From Nonomuraea solani (GTDB lineage Bacteria > Actinomycetota > Actinomycetes > Streptosporangiales > Streptosporangiaceae): a stretch of DNA of 64,000 nucleotides. The stretch is from the NCBI RefSeq assembly GCF_900108335.1, contig NZ_FNVT01000011.1, forward strand, positions 144,218 through 208,217, in the 5' to 3' direction. The stretch's first letter is position 1. Each line of letters begins with the position of its first letter. A program made the translations under genes and the position numbers. Below the pieces are notes generated by a model. The model had not been told where the DNA came from and did not search any database. It saw only the letters and a list, made by a program, of their open reading frames with translations. Of this stretch, positions 1 to 8,300 are shown in pieces.

Positions 1-51
1 GCCTGCGTCGCGCAGCAGGCGCAGGCCCGTATCGCACAGGAAGAGGACGTT

Positions 52-1155
52 GTGAAGAGAGCGATCACCATCGGAGTCGCGGCCGCGCTGACGGCCGTGT
101 CGGCCGCCGCACCGGCCGTCGCCGCCGGGTACGACGACTGGATCCTGCCGTCGTGCGGCACGGTGACCGGCGACGGGACGGTGACGTACACGCGGACCGA
201 GGGCGAGAAGATCACGCCGACCAGCAACCGGCTGCGCCCGGTCGTCTACACCACCGGGCTGGTCGCCCTCGACAGCCCGGGCACGTTGCTGTCCATCGCC
301 AACGGCCGGCTTTCGTCCTCGACGGACACCGGCTGCACGTGGCGGCAGATCGGCCAGGTCAGCGGGTCGCACACCGAGCTCGTCCCGGCCTCAGGCGGCG
401 GCGCGTACGCCTGGGACCGGGACGGCAACCTCTCGCTCGCCAGGACCACCGGCGGCGTCACCCCGCTCACCTCTCCGGCGAGCGAGGTGGCGGGGATCGG
501 CGTCGACCGGAACCAGGGTGAGCGCCTGCGGGCGGCCGACGGCGACGGGCAGTTGCACGAGTCGACGGACGGCGGCCGCACCTGGAAGCCCATCGGGGTG
601 CCCGCCTGGCCGCAGAGCGAGCTGCTCATGGTGTACACCGCCGTGTTCGACCCGAAGGACCTCGACCACGTGGTGCTCGGCTCGGCGGGTGACTCGCGCG
701 TCACCTTCGACGGCGGCCGTACGTGGACGGTGGCCACCGGGATGAGCTCCGGCGGCAAGGTCAACGTGTTCAGCGCCACGATCTCCCCGGTCGTCGGCAA
801 CCTGGTGTGGGCGATGGGCCTGAACCTCTCCGAACTGGACGCGGGCGCGCCGTCGGACGGCCGGCACATCTACATGTCCACCGACGGTGGCCGCAGCTAC
901 GTCCCCGTGGTGGACCAGAACAGCGACATCACGATCCCCAACGGCCCGCTGATGACCGCGCACCCGACGAACCCGACCGTGCTCTACTTCGTGTTCGGCA
1001 CCGGCTGGTCGGGCATCGGCACGGACATCTACCGGTACGACGGCCGCCAGAAGAAGGTCACCACCAACCACAACTCCTACGACCGGGTGACCTCCATCGC
1101 GTTCAACCCGGCGTCGCCGTCCGTGATGTACCTGGGCGTGGCCGAAGAGTCGTAA
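52..1155 (+). CDS. Secreted BNR/sialidase-like repeat protein
   Basis: The 367-residue product starts at a GTG preceded by an AGGAAGAGG ribosome binding site. Residues 1-25 form a clear Sec signal peptide with a basic start, an Ala-rich core and an AVAA-type cleavage site. The mature part has repeated Asp-box-like segments (STDTGCTW, STDGGRTW, TFDGGRTW, STDGGRSY), the hallmark of BNR repeats in beta-propeller proteins such as sialidases and photosystem-assembly-like propellers. No sialidase Arg triad or Tyr/Glu nucleophile pair could be identified, so an enzymatic role is not claimed. It is probably an extracellular or wall-exposed propeller. The next gene starts 41 bp downstream on the same strand but is functionally unrelated. 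Confidence 0.75.
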   Translation: MKRAITIGVAAALTAVSAAAPAVAAGYDDWILPSCGTVTGDGTVTYTRTEGEKITPTSNRLRPVVYTTGLVALDSPGTLLSIANGRLSSSTDTGCTWRQIGQVSGSHTELVPASGGGAYAWDRDGNLSLARTTGGVTPLTSPASEVAGIGVDRNQGERLRAADGDGQLHESTDGGRTWKPIGVPAWPQSELLMVYTAVFDPKDLDHVVLGSAGDSRVTFDGGRTWTVATGMSSGGKVNVFSATISPVVGNLVWAMGLNLSELDAGAPSDGRHIYMSTDGGRSYVPVVDQNSDITIPNGPLMTAHPTNPTVLYFVFGTGWSGIGTDIYRYDGRQKKVTTNHNSYDRVTSIAFNPASPSVMYLGVAEES

Positions 1156-1196
1156 TTCGATGGCGTACGCCGCACAGACCCACCTACCGTGACCCG

Positions 1197-2078
1197 GTGA
1201 TCTACGAGCACCCGCTGGCCTACGTCCTGGCCCTCGAAGGCATGGCCCTCATGCGGTCGTTCACCGGCGAGCACGACCGCGCGTTCGTCGAAGCCCGTCT
1301 CGCCGAGATCCGCCGGCTCCTCGACGACGAAACGCTGGCGAACGCGGCCCGGGAGGTCGCCCGGGTGAGCACGGTGGACGGCTACCGGATCTGGTCGCGC
1401 ACGTACGACGACGCCAACTCGACGTTCGCCATCGACGAACCGCTCATCGAGGACATCGTGGGCGGGCTGCCGGCGGGGGTGGCCCTCGACGCCGCCTGCG
1501 GCACCGGCCGGATCGCGGCCCTGCTCGCCGGGCGCGGGCACCGGATCCTGGGCGTGGACAGCTCGCCCGACATGCTCGCCAAGGCACGTGAACGGGTGCC
1601 GGACGGCGACTTCCGGCCCGGCGACCTGACCCGCCTGCCCTTCCCCGACGGCAGCACCGACCTGGTCGTCTGTTCGCTGGCGCTGACGCACGCGCCCTCG
1701 CTGGAGCCGGTCATGGCCGAGTTCGCCAGGGTGCTGCGGCCGGGCGGGCACGTGGTGATCTCCGACATCCATCCCGAGGGCGTGGCCCGGGGCATCGTGC
1801 CGCCCGTCCGCCTTCCCGACGGCAGGCCCGGCCGGGTGGCCACCTACCAGCACCGCATCGGTGACTACGTACGGGCCGCTCTGCGCGCGAACCTGCGGGT
1901 CCGCCGCTGTGAGGAGCCCCAGGCCGCCGACCCGGGCCCGCGCGAGCCGAGGCCCGCGTCCGTGGAGCCCTGGGACCTGTGGCCCTGGTGCCTGGCCGGC
2001 TTCGCGCCGGAGGCGGCGCGCGCGGCGACCAAGGGCTCGCCGACGATCGTGGTGTGGGAGTTCCAGCTCGGGTCCTGA
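1197..2078 (+). CDS. Class I SAM-dependent methyltransferase
   Basis: This 293-residue protein starts at a GTG giving VIYEHPLAY. The ATG at 1160 is out of frame, so the GTG is preferred. After an alpha-helical N-terminal region of about 95 residues comes a Rossmann methyltransferase fold. Motif I is DAACGTGRIAALLAGRG, the acidic ribose-binding residue lies in GVDSS, and the post-I region GDLTRLPFPDGSTDLVVC is typical of the UbiE/Methyltransf_11 group. The late motif RVLRPGGHVVISDIHPEG is also present. The acceptor substrate cannot be read from sequence. It lies 107 bp upstream of the Cys-rich/Tat/MauE trio on the same strand, but the gap and separate ribosome binding sites leave co-transcription open. 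Confidence 0.85.
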   Translation: MIYEHPLAYVLALEGMALMRSFTGEHDRAFVEARLAEIRRLLDDETLANAAREVARVSTVDGYRIWSRTYDDANSTFAIDEPLIEDIVGGLPAGVALDAACGTGRIAALLAGRGHRILGVDSSPDMLAKARERVPDGDFRPGDLTRLPFPDGSTDLVVCSLALTHAPSLEPVMAEFARVLRPGGHVVISDIHPEGVARGIVPPVRLPDGRPGRVATYQHRIGDYVRAALRANLRVRRCEEPQAADPGPREPRPASVEPWDLWPWCLAGFAPEAARAATKGSPTIVVWEFQLGS

Positions 2079-2185
2079 TAAATCCGGCATTGACGAAAAA
2101 TCCTTACATGGTACTCATAGATCAAGTCGGAAACCTTCAAACCCCCTCGCTGAGATCGTCCAGAGCTCACCCAAGGAGGACGCGC

Positions 2186-2632
2186 ATGGCGCGTAAGTCC
2201 ACCGACCCGCCCGCCGACTTACTCGGCCCCGTCCAAGGAGAGGTCTCCTGGTTCTGCTGCGGCACCGCCTGGGGACCGTGCAGCAGCACCGGCAAGGGAG
2301 CCTGCGGCACCTGCAACTCGGGAAACCTCCAACACGCCTGGCCCAACACCTCCGACGCCTGCTGGGACATCACCCGCCCCGACCGCTGCGGCGTCAGCCT
2401 GTCGCGCAGGACCTGCGGCTACCGGCACCGCATCACGGCCCTGTGCAGCGGCACCAGCGTCGTCACCGCCATCGCCGACTGCGGCCCGCAGACCGACCTG
2501 TTCTGCGGTGAGAGCAGTTGCTGCGGCGCGACCTGCGCCAGCAACCGGCTGATCGACCTCACCCCCGCCGCCTACAGCCAGATCGCCAGCCTGTCCAGCG
2601 GCCTGCGGCCGTGCGAGATCTCGTCGGCCTAG
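2186..2632 (+). CDS. Cysteine-rich protein (15 Cys in 148 residues) next to MauE
   Basis: Starts at ATG after a strong AAGGAGGA site. The 148-residue product holds 15 cysteines spread from residue 24 to near the C terminus, including CC pairs (WFCCG, SSCCG) and C-x2-C (ACGTC). There is no hydrophobic signal peptide, only a short basic N terminus. No enzyme family was recognised. The overall character, small and disulfide-dense beside a MauE-type membrane protein, recalls the methylamine dehydrogenase small subunit MauA. Residue order and the tryptophylquinone tryptophans could not be matched to MauA, so no homology is claimed. The next gene (Tat-signal protein) follows after 11 bp and MauE after that, indicating one operon. 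The product is probably exported and oxidised, but how it crosses the membrane is not evident. Confidence 0.7.
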   Translation: MARKSTDPPADLLGPVQGEVSWFCCGTAWGPCSSTGKGACGTCNSGNLQHAWPNTSDACWDITRPDRCGVSLSRRTCGYRHRITALCSGTSVVTAIADCGPQTDLFCGESSCCGATCASNRLIDLTPAAYSQIASLSSGLRPCEISSA

Positions 2633-2643
2633 GAGGCGGAACG

Positions 2644-3240
2644 ATGCGCAGCAGAAGGGATGTGCTCAGGTCCGCCGTCCTCGGCGGCGGCGCGAGCGTG
2701 GTCGCCGCGACCACGATGGGCTCGCTCGGCCCGGAGGCGGCGTTCGCCGCCACCGCTCAGAAAGTCGAGCCGGGCGCGCCCGACCCCGACTTCGCCGAGG
2801 GCCGGATCCGCTCGATCAAGGACAACACTCTGCTCGTCCTGGGCTCGAACATGGTCTTCCACACCATCAGGGTCGTGGACGGCACGAGCCTGTGGAAGCT
2901 CGGACCGGTCGGGTTCGAGCAGGCCAAGCCCGGTGACGGCCTGTACGCCAGAGGCGTCCGCATGCCCGACGGCATGCTCGCCGCCGAGTCGGTGTGGCTC
3001 AACATCGTCAACATCAAGGGCCACATCAGGAACATCAGCGACAAGACCCTTCACCTCGATCACAACGGGCACGAGGTGCTGTGCCACGTCGTGCCCGGCA
3101 GGTCGGTCGCCGTCCACTCCGAGTCGCCGCCCACCGCCGACCTGTCGATGCTGAAGGTCAGCCAGCACGTGCAGATCCTGGGCGCCTGGCGGCCGGACAC
3201 GAACGAGGTCGACATCGCCACCGTCTTCTCCCCGCACTAA
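2644..3240 (+). CDS. Tat-exported protein of unknown function
   Basis: A 198-residue protein starting at ATG with a GGAGG site 4-8 bases upstream. The N terminus reads MRSRRDVLRSAVLGGG: a twin-arginine S-R-R-D-V-L motif, a weakly hydrophobic Ala/Gly segment and an AFA-A cleavage site near residue 36, so it is a Tat substrate. The mature domain is beta-rich (GRIRSIKDNTLLVLGSNMVFHTIRV and a second half, GHIRNISDKTLHLDHNGHEVLCHVV), suggesting two related OB- or barrel-like halves. That is reminiscent of DUF5666-type domains but not assigned. It sits between the 15-Cys protein and the MauE-like protein with 11-12 bp gaps, so it is probably produced with them and may act with the Cys-rich product outside the membrane. 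Confidence 0.7.
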   Translation: MRSRRDVLRSAVLGGGASVVAATTMGSLGPEAAFAATAQKVEPGAPDPDFAEGRIRSIKDNTLLVLGSNMVFHTIRVVDGTSLWKLGPVGFEQAKPGDGLYARGVRMPDGMLAAESVWLNIVNIKGHIRNISDKTLHLDHNGHEVLCHVVPGRSVAVHSESPPTADLSMLKVSQHVQILGAWRPDTNEVDIATVFSPH

Positions 3241-3252
3241 GGAGGCAGCACG

Positions 3253-4005
3253 ATGCACGGGATCGCCGCGTCGCAGCCGTACGTCATCGCCTTCTTCCTC
3301 CTCTGGGCAGGTCTGCTGAAGCTGCTCAGCCGGCGGATGCGGGCGCAGGCCGGGCAGACCGCCCTGGCCAGGCTGATCGGCCCGGCGCGCGCGGTCCCCG
3401 CGCTGCGGCTCGTCGGGCTGGCCGAGCTGGCGGTGGCCGCCGCGCTGCTGGCGCCGCCCTCGCACCCGCTGGAGGGCGTGGCCGCGGCACTGCTGGCGGC
3501 CGGTTTCCTGGCCTATCTCACCTACGCCCACGTCGCCGCGCCGACCTCGTCGTGCGGCTGCCTGGGCACGCACTCCCGTCCCGTCGACCGGCGCGCCTTC
3601 GCCCGCGCTGCGTCGCTGCTGGTGGCCGGGGTCGCGGCGGCCGTGTCGACCGGGACGGAGCCGATCGCGCCGCTCGTCGTGGCGGAGGTCCTGCTCCTGC
3701 TGGCGCTCTCGTCGGAGCTGGACCGCCACTGGCTCGTCCCGCTCCGTCAGTTCCTGGTACGCCTGCGCCGCCCGCTCGCCCTTCCCCCGCAGCGGGCCGT
3801 CCCGCTGGAGACGTCGCTGCATCTGCTCCGCCGCAGCCCCGCCTACTGTTCGGCGTCCGCCCAGCTCACCTCGGACGTGCAGGAGACCTGGGACGAGGAC
3901 GGCCTGCGCTTCGTGATCTACGGAGCCCGCGACCGCACGGCGGTGTTCGCCGTACCCCTGTCAGGAGACGACCCGGGAGCCGTCCGGGTCGCGCTCGTGG
4001 ACTAG
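3253..4005 (+). CDS. MauE/DoxX-like redox-associated membrane protein
   Basis: A 250-residue protein starting at ATG after a GGAGG site. The first 170 residues contain about four hydrophobic segments (roughly 8-27, 50-72, 78-96 and 112-155) with a conserved-looking SSCGCLG between segments 3 and 4. This matches the MauE branch of DoxX-like membrane proteins, which supply or relay disulfides; MauE is needed for maturation of the disulfide-rich methylamine dehydrogenase small subunit. A cytoplasmic-looking C-terminal extension of about 80 residues is not typical of MauE. The position directly after the 15-Cys protein suggests that protein is its client. A second MauE-like gene at 44503-45063 also sits beside a Cys-rich peptide. 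Confidence 0.75.
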   Translation: MHGIAASQPYVIAFFLLWAGLLKLLSRRMRAQAGQTALARLIGPARAVPALRLVGLAELAVAAALLAPPSHPLEGVAAALLAAGFLAYLTYAHVAAPTSSCGCLGTHSRPVDRRAFARAASLLVAGVAAAVSTGTEPIAPLVVAEVLLLLALSSELDRHWLVPLRQFLVRLRRPLALPPQRAVPLETSLHLLRRSPAYCSASAQLTSDVQETWDEDGLRFVIYGARDRTAVFAVPLSGDDPGAVRVALVD

Positions 4006-4010
4006 CACCG

Positions 4011-4847
4011 TCATTTTCCGATCCCGTCGGCGAGACCTCTGACGATGTACCGCTGGCCGAGGAAGAACAGCAGCACCACCGGCAGCGCGGCGATCACCAT
4101 CCCGGCGAACACGACCGGATACTCGGTGCCGTGCTTGCTCATCAGGCTCGTCAGCCCGACGGGCAGCGTCTGCACGCCGGAGCCGCTGGTGAAGACCATC
4201 GCGAAGAGATACTCGTTCCAGGTGAACAGGATGTGCAGCAGCACCGTCGAGGTGAGGATCGGCTTGCACATGGGCAGGATGATCCGCCAGAACGCGGTCC
4301 ACCGGCCCGCGCCGTCCATCTCGGCGGCCTCATCGACCTCGCGCGGCAGGTCGATCATGTACGCCCGGATGAGGAAGGTCGTGAACGGGATCCGGAAGGC
4401 GGTGTACAGGATGAGCAGCGCCCAGAACGTGTTGTACAGCCCCATCGCCTGGAACATCTTCACCAGCGGCACGAGCGCCACGGTCGGCGCCAGCATGAGA
4501 CCGCCGAGAATGGCGGCCGTGAGCGTCCTGTTGAGCGGCAGGTTCACCCGGGTCAGCCCGTAGGCGGCCCACGCGCTGACGAACACGGTGACGATCGTCG
4601 AGGTCACCGTGACCAGCACGCTGGTGGTCAGATAGTCGCTGACGCCGCGGTTCCACGCCTTCTGGTAGTTCTCGAAACTCCAGTTCAGGGGCAGCGCGAA
4701 CGGGTCGCCGAACAGCTCGGCGTTGGTCTTGAAGCCGTTGAGCGTCATCCACAGCAGGGGATAGAGCACGACCACCGCGAGGGCCAGCAGGAACGCCCAC
4801 ATGAAGACGCGGGCGATCACCCCGAGGAAGCTCAGGCGCGTCACCAT
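4011..4847 (-). CDS. Carbohydrate ABC transporter permease (MalG type)
   Basis: A 278-residue inner-membrane permease with six predicted helices. It has the cytoplasmic EAA loop DEAAEMDGAGRWTAFWRIILPMCKP that docks an ATPase. The ATG at 4847 was chosen because a GGAGAAGGG site lies upstream and the hydrophobic N terminus begins normally there. It overlaps the end of the partner permease by 7 bp, so the two are translationally coupled. No ATP-binding subunit is encoded nearby. As in many actinomycetes, a shared MsiK-type ATPase elsewhere probably energises it. The operon context (deglycase and sugar kinase across a shared promoter region) suggests an Amadori-type glycated amine as substrate. 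Confidence 0.9.
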   Translation of the reverse strand: MVTRLSFLGVIARVFMWAFLLALAVVVLYPLLWMTLNGFKTNAELFGDPFALPLNWSFENYQKAWNRGVSDYLTTSVLVTVTSTIVTVFVSAWAAYGLTRVNLPLNRTLTAAILGGLMLAPTVALVPLVKMFQAMGLYNTFWALLILYTAFRIPFTTFLIRAYMIDLPREVDEAAEMDGAGRWTAFWRIILPMCKPILTSTVLLHILFTWNEYLFAMVFTSGSGVQTLPVGLTSLMSKHGTEYPVVFAGMVIAALPVVLLFFLGQRYIVRGLADGIGK

Positions 4848-5728
4848 TCCACCCTTCTCCTGCGGGTGACCCAGAGCTGCGCCACCGCGATGCCGAGCGT
4901 GATCACGAAGAGGACGGTCGCGATCGCGGCGGCGTACCCGAAGTTGTTGCGGACGAAGCCGCTGCGGTAGAGCCAGGTGCCCAGCACCTGCGTCGAGTTG
5001 TTGGGCCCGCCGCCGGTCATCACCATGACCTCGTTGAACACCTGGAACGCGCCCGAGATCGTGACGATCGCCATGAGCCCGGTCATCTCGCGTACGAGCG
5101 GCACCGTCACGTGCACGAAGCGGCGCACCGGGCCGACGCCGTCGATGGCGGCGGCCCCGTAGATCTCCGACGGGATGCGCTGGATCGCGACGGCGAACAG
5201 CAGTGTCGAGTAGCCGAAGCCCTGCCACTGGCTCATCGCGATGATCGCCGTCATCGCCGTGCTCTCCTGGCCGAGCCACGCCTGCGCGAACCCGTCGAGG
5301 CCGATGGCCCGCAGCGCGTGGTTGAGCGGGCCCAGGTTCGGCTCGTAGATGAAGTAGAACAGCAGGCCCGCGACCGTCAGCGAGAGCGCGGCCGGGATGA
5401 AGTAGATCGCGCGCAGGGCGCGCCGCCACCGTTCGCCCCGGATGCTCTCGATGAGCGCGGCCAGCACGAGCGCGCCGAACACCTGGAACGCGATGGAGAT
5501 CACCGCGTAGAGGGCGTTGTTCCCCAGCGACGACCAGAAGATCGGGTCCTCGACCAGCTTGGTGTAGTTGCCGAGGGCGACGTACTCCTGGCTGCCGCTG
5601 TAGATGTCCCAATTGAGCGTGCTGAACTGCAGGTTCTGGACGAGCGGCAGGTAGACGAACACCCCGACCAGCACGAGGGCGGGGAGCACCCAGGCCAGGC
5701 CGAGCGTCCTTCGCAAGGTGGCGCGCAC
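4841..5728 (-). CDS. Carbohydrate ABC transporter permease (MalF type)
   Basis: The 295-residue product starts at a GTG (VRATLRRTLGLAWVLPALVLVG) behind an AGGGGG site, 11 bp after the binding-protein gene. It has six hydrophobic segments and an EAA loop (GAAAIDGVGPVRRFVHVTVPLV). It pairs with the MalG-type permease immediately downstream to form the membrane channel of a CUT1-class importer. A longer reading frame reaches back to 5833, but that would run deep into the binding-protein gene and adds only basic low-complexity sequence, so the GTG start is preferred. Confidence 0.9.
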   Translation of the reverse strand: MRATLRRTLGLAWVLPALVLVGVFVYLPLVQNLQFSTLNWDIYSGSQEYVALGNYTKLVEDPIFWSSLGNNALYAVISIAFQVFGALVLAALIESIRGERWRRALRAIYFIPAALSLTVAGLLFYFIYEPNLGPLNHALRAIGLDGFAQAWLGQESTAMTAIIAMSQWQGFGYSTLLFAVAIQRIPSEIYGAAAIDGVGPVRRFVHVTVPLVREMTGLMAIVTISGAFQVFNEVMVMTGGGPNNSTQVLGTWLYRSGFVRNNFGYAAAIATVLFVITLGIAVAQLWVTRRRRVEW

Positions 5729-5739
5729 GTACGGTCCCC

Positions 5740-7056
5740 CTACTTGGCCCCGGCCGAGGCCTGGCGCACGCTTTCGAGCACCTTGTCCGCGGTCATGCCG
5801 CCGCTGATGAGCCCCTCGCCGCCGGCCAGCCACGCGTCTGCCACCTCGGGCACGGTGACGGTGTCGAGCCAGATGGCCAGCTTGGGCGCCTTGTTGACGA
5901 GTTGGACGCCCTCGAAGACCGCCTTGCTCGACGTCTCGGCCGTGACCGCGCCGACGACCGTGCTGGGCTGCCCGTACGGCGGCGACGACAGCGTCTTGGC
6001 GCTCTCCAGGCTCGTGGCGAACTTCATGAAGTCCACCGCCAGCGCGACCCGGGGCGACTTGGCGTTGATCAGATAGCCCTCGGGCGAGCCCTCCAGCACG
6101 GCGGCGTCACCGGGGGCGTTCTGCGGCGCGGGAAGCTGGAAGATGCCGAAGTCGGCCGGCTTGACCTTGCTCGACGTCGCGTTGTCGAACTCCAGGATCT
6201 CCTGGTAGTACATGGCGGCCTTGCCGTTGGCGAACGCCTCCTGGGCGGAGGAGTAGAGCACGCCGTTCGTGCCGTCGCGGGTGTCGGTGCACTGGTCGAC
6301 CAGGGTCTTGAACTGGTTGAGCGCGGTGACGTACCCCGGGTCGTCGAGCTTGGCGGTCTCCGGCGCGAAGTCGGCCTGGAGGGTGGCGTCCGGCACGTTG
6401 TAGGCGAACAACTGCTGCAGGTAGTGCAGCGCGGGCCAGCCGTCCTTGTTGCCGAAGGCGATGGGCTCGTAGCCGGCCTTGCGCAGCGGGCCGCAGGCGG
6501 CGATCAGCTCCTCGAACGTCGCCGGCGGCTTGACCCCGGCCGTGTCGAAGGCGGCCTTGCTGTAGCCCATGAACTTGCCGTTGCCGTAGAGCGGGATCCC
6601 GTAGTTCTTGCCCTCACGCGCGAAGGCGGCCAGCGAGCCGGGGCTGAACGTCTTGCCCCACTCGGTGTCCGGGCCGATCACCTTGGTGAGGTCGGCCGCC
6701 CGGCCGCCGCGGATGTAGTTGTCCGCCCAGTTGCCGGTCCAGGTGAAGTAGACGTCGGGCAGCGCGTCGGAGGCCGTGAGCGTCTTGAGCTTGTCCTTGA
6801 CGCTCTGGTCGGTCTCCTGGATCAGCTCCACCTTCACCTGCGGATGCTGCTTCTGGTACGCGGCCGCCAGGTTCTCGAAATAGGGACCCGTGGGGTCGCC
6901 GGCGAACTTGGTCAGGATGCTCAGCGTGCCGGAGAACTCGGGCGTGGCGGCGACGTCGGCCGCCGGGGCCGGTGCGGCACCGCCACCGCCAGAGCAGGCG
7001 GTCAGCGTGAGGGTCCCGAGGAGTGCCGCGAACGTCGGCAGGGCGCGAGGGCGCAT
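5740..7056 (-). CDS. Extracellular solute-binding lipoprotein (family 1)
   Basis: The 438-residue precursor has a lipoprotein signal with lipobox LTAC-S at residues 18-22, so it is anchored by a lipidated Cys outside the membrane. The mature part has the family 1 sugar-binding protein layout: GTLSILTKFAGDPTGPYFENLAAAYQKQHPQVKVELI, DALPDVYFTWTGNW, and late EGYLINAKSPRVALAVDFMKF. It is the first gene of the minus-strand importer operon and is divergent from the SIS-domain gene. The operator-like palindrome at 7110-7125 lies about 55 bp upstream of its start, fitting repression by the LacI protein at 9183. The ligand is inferred from neighbouring FrlB/FrlD-like genes to be a fructosamine. Confidence 0.9.
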   Translation of the reverse strand: MRPRALPTFAALLGTLTLTACSGGGGAAPAPAADVAATPEFSGTLSILTKFAGDPTGPYFENLAAAYQKQHPQVKVELIQETDQSVKDKLKTLTASDALPDVYFTWTGNWADNYIRGGRAADLTKVIGPDTEWGKTFSPGSLAAFAREGKNYGIPLYGNGKFMGYSKAAFDTAGVKPPATFEELIAACGPLRKAGYEPIAFGNKDGWPALHYLQQLFAYNVPDATLQADFAPETAKLDDPGYVTALNQFKTLVDQCTDTRDGTNGVLYSSAQEAFANGKAAMYYQEILEFDNATSSKVKPADFGIFQLPAPQNAPGDAAVLEGSPEGYLINAKSPRVALAVDFMKFATSLESAKTLSSPPYGQPSTVVGAVTAETSSKAVFEGVQLVNKAPKLAIWLDTVTVPEVADAWLAGGEGLISGGMTADKVLESVRQASAGAK

Positions 7057-7109
7057 GGGGCTTCCTTTCTCGTCCAGGAGCCTTGGTGTTGGCCGACCTT
7101 ACAGCCGTG

Positions 7110-7125
7110 CTGATACCGGTACCAG
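7110..7125. promoter_or_regulatory. LacI-type operator half of divergent promoter, near importer
   Basis: CTGATACCGGTACCAG is an imperfect palindrome with the central CG typical of LacI-family operators. It shares TGATACCGGTA with the perfect palindrome at 7260-7273, so the two probably bind the same regulator on the two arms of this divergent region. Confidence 0.6.
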
Positions 7126-7259
7126 ACCCGCAAGCAAAGATCTTTCTTTCGTTAACCCGGCGTGACCTGAATAGCGGCTATGTCTGAGCAGGTCAGAAAG
7201 CTTTTCAAGAACTGTGAGGTTGACGGTTCGCGGGACGCTGTGCCAACGTGACTGCCGCG

Positions 7260-7273
7260 TGATACCGGTATCA
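7260..7273. promoter_or_regulatory. LacI-type operator upstream of deglycase gene
   Basis: TGATACCGGTATCA is a perfect 14-bp palindrome 19 bp before the ATG of the SIS-domain gene, just upstream of its GGAGGAAAGGA ribosome binding site. Its size, symmetry and central CpG match operators of LacI/GalR regulators; the LacI gene at 9183 is the obvious candidate. Confidence 0.65.
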
Positions 7274-7292
7274 GGCCGGAGGAAAGGAAACG

Positions 7293-8297
7293 ATGATGCT
7301 CGGATTCAACGAGCCGGAGTTCAGCGCCCAGGTGGCGAGCGCGGTGGCCCTGCGCCCTCAGATCGAGGAGCTGGTCGACCGGCTCGTGGACGAGGGGTTC
7401 GACCAGGTGCTCCTCGTCGGGGCCGGCGGCACCTACGCCCAGATGTGGCCGTACGAGCACCTGGCCCGGCGCCTGTCCACGCTCGACGTGCGCGCCGCGA
7501 TCGCGGCCGAGCTGATCGTCTCCGGTGACGCCCGCCTCGGCGAGCGCACGGTGGCGGTGTTCACCTCGGTCTCCGGCACCACCGACGACAGCGTTCGCGC
7601 CATCGAATACTGCAAGTCCAAGGGCGCCTACACGGTCGCCTTCACCGGCTACCCCGAGTCGCCCATCGCCACGAAGGTGGACGCGGCGCTCGTCTCCCAG
7701 CCCAAGACCTGGCCCTTCGACATGCAGTTGCTGCTGTTCACGGGCCGGCTGCTGGCCCGCAGGGGCGAGTTCGACGGCTACGAGAAGCTGGCCGGCGAGC
7801 TGGCCGGGCTGCCCGGCGTCCTCGTCGACGTGGCCAGGCAGGCCGAGCCGGTGGCCGCCGCGTTCGCCGACGCGCACAAGGACAACGACTTCCACTTCCT
7901 CATCGGCGGCGGCAACCTCTGGGGCTTCACGTACCTCTACTCCATGTGCATCCTCGAAGAGATGCAGTGGCTGCGGACCACCAGGGTGCACAGCGCCGAG
8001 TTCTTCCACGGCTCGCTCGAACTGCTCGAAGAGGACACCAGCGTGATCCTCTTCCAGGGCGAGGACGAGACGCGGCCCCTCACCGACCGCGCCGAGGCGT
8101 TCGCCAGGCGCGTGTCCAAGGACGTCACCGTCTTCGACACCCGCGACTACCCCCTCACCGGGATCAGCCCCGAGTTCCGTGGCCTGCTCGGGCCCGTCGT
8201 CCTCGACACCGTGATGAGCCGGGTCAGCAAGCACCTGGAGCGGGTCCGCGACCACTCCCTCGACCTGCGCCGCTACTACCGGGTCATGGACTACTGA
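7293..8297 (+). CDS. SIS-domain sugar isomerase, FrlB-like fructosamine-6-phosphate deglycase
   Basis: A 334-residue protein with two SIS (phosphosugar isomerase) domains: LLVGAGGTYAQM near residue 50, SVSGTTDDSVRAIEYCKSKG near 90-110, and FLIGGGNLWGFTY in the second half. The EFFHG stretch (Glu236, His239) corresponds to the EFxHG catalytic region of FrlB/FraB deglycases. The C terminus RRYYRVMDY closely resembles the end of E. coli FrlB (RRYYGGLVEY). FrlB-type enzymes split 6-phosphofructosyl-amines into glucose-6-phosphate and the free amino acid. A PfkB kinase follows after 3 bp, as in frl operons. The exact Amadori compound is not determined; a glucosamine- or tagatose-type SIS enzyme is the alternative. 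Confidence 0.75.
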   Translation: MMLGFNEPEFSAQVASAVALRPQIEELVDRLVDEGFDQVLLVGAGGTYAQMWPYEHLARRLSTLDVRAAIAAELIVSGDARLGERTVAVFTSVSGTTDDSVRAIEYCKSKGAYTVAFTGYPESPIATKVDAALVSQPKTWPFDMQLLLFTGRLLARRGEFDGYEKLAGELAGLPGVLVDVARQAEPVAAAFADAHKDNDFHFLIGGGNLWGFTYLYSMCILEEMQWLRTTRVHSAEFFHGSLELLEEDTSVILFQGEDETRPLTDRAEAFARRVSKDVTVFDTRDYPLTGISPEFRGLLGPVVLDTVMSRVSKHLERVRDHSLDLRRYYRVMDY

Positions 8298-8300
8298 GGC

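Noticed and set aside
2186..2632. Methylamine dehydrogenase small subunit (MauA)
   Set aside because: Cys richness and MauE linkage fit, but there is no MauA-type signal peptide, no clear tryptophylquinone Trp pair, no large subunit gene and no matching residue order.
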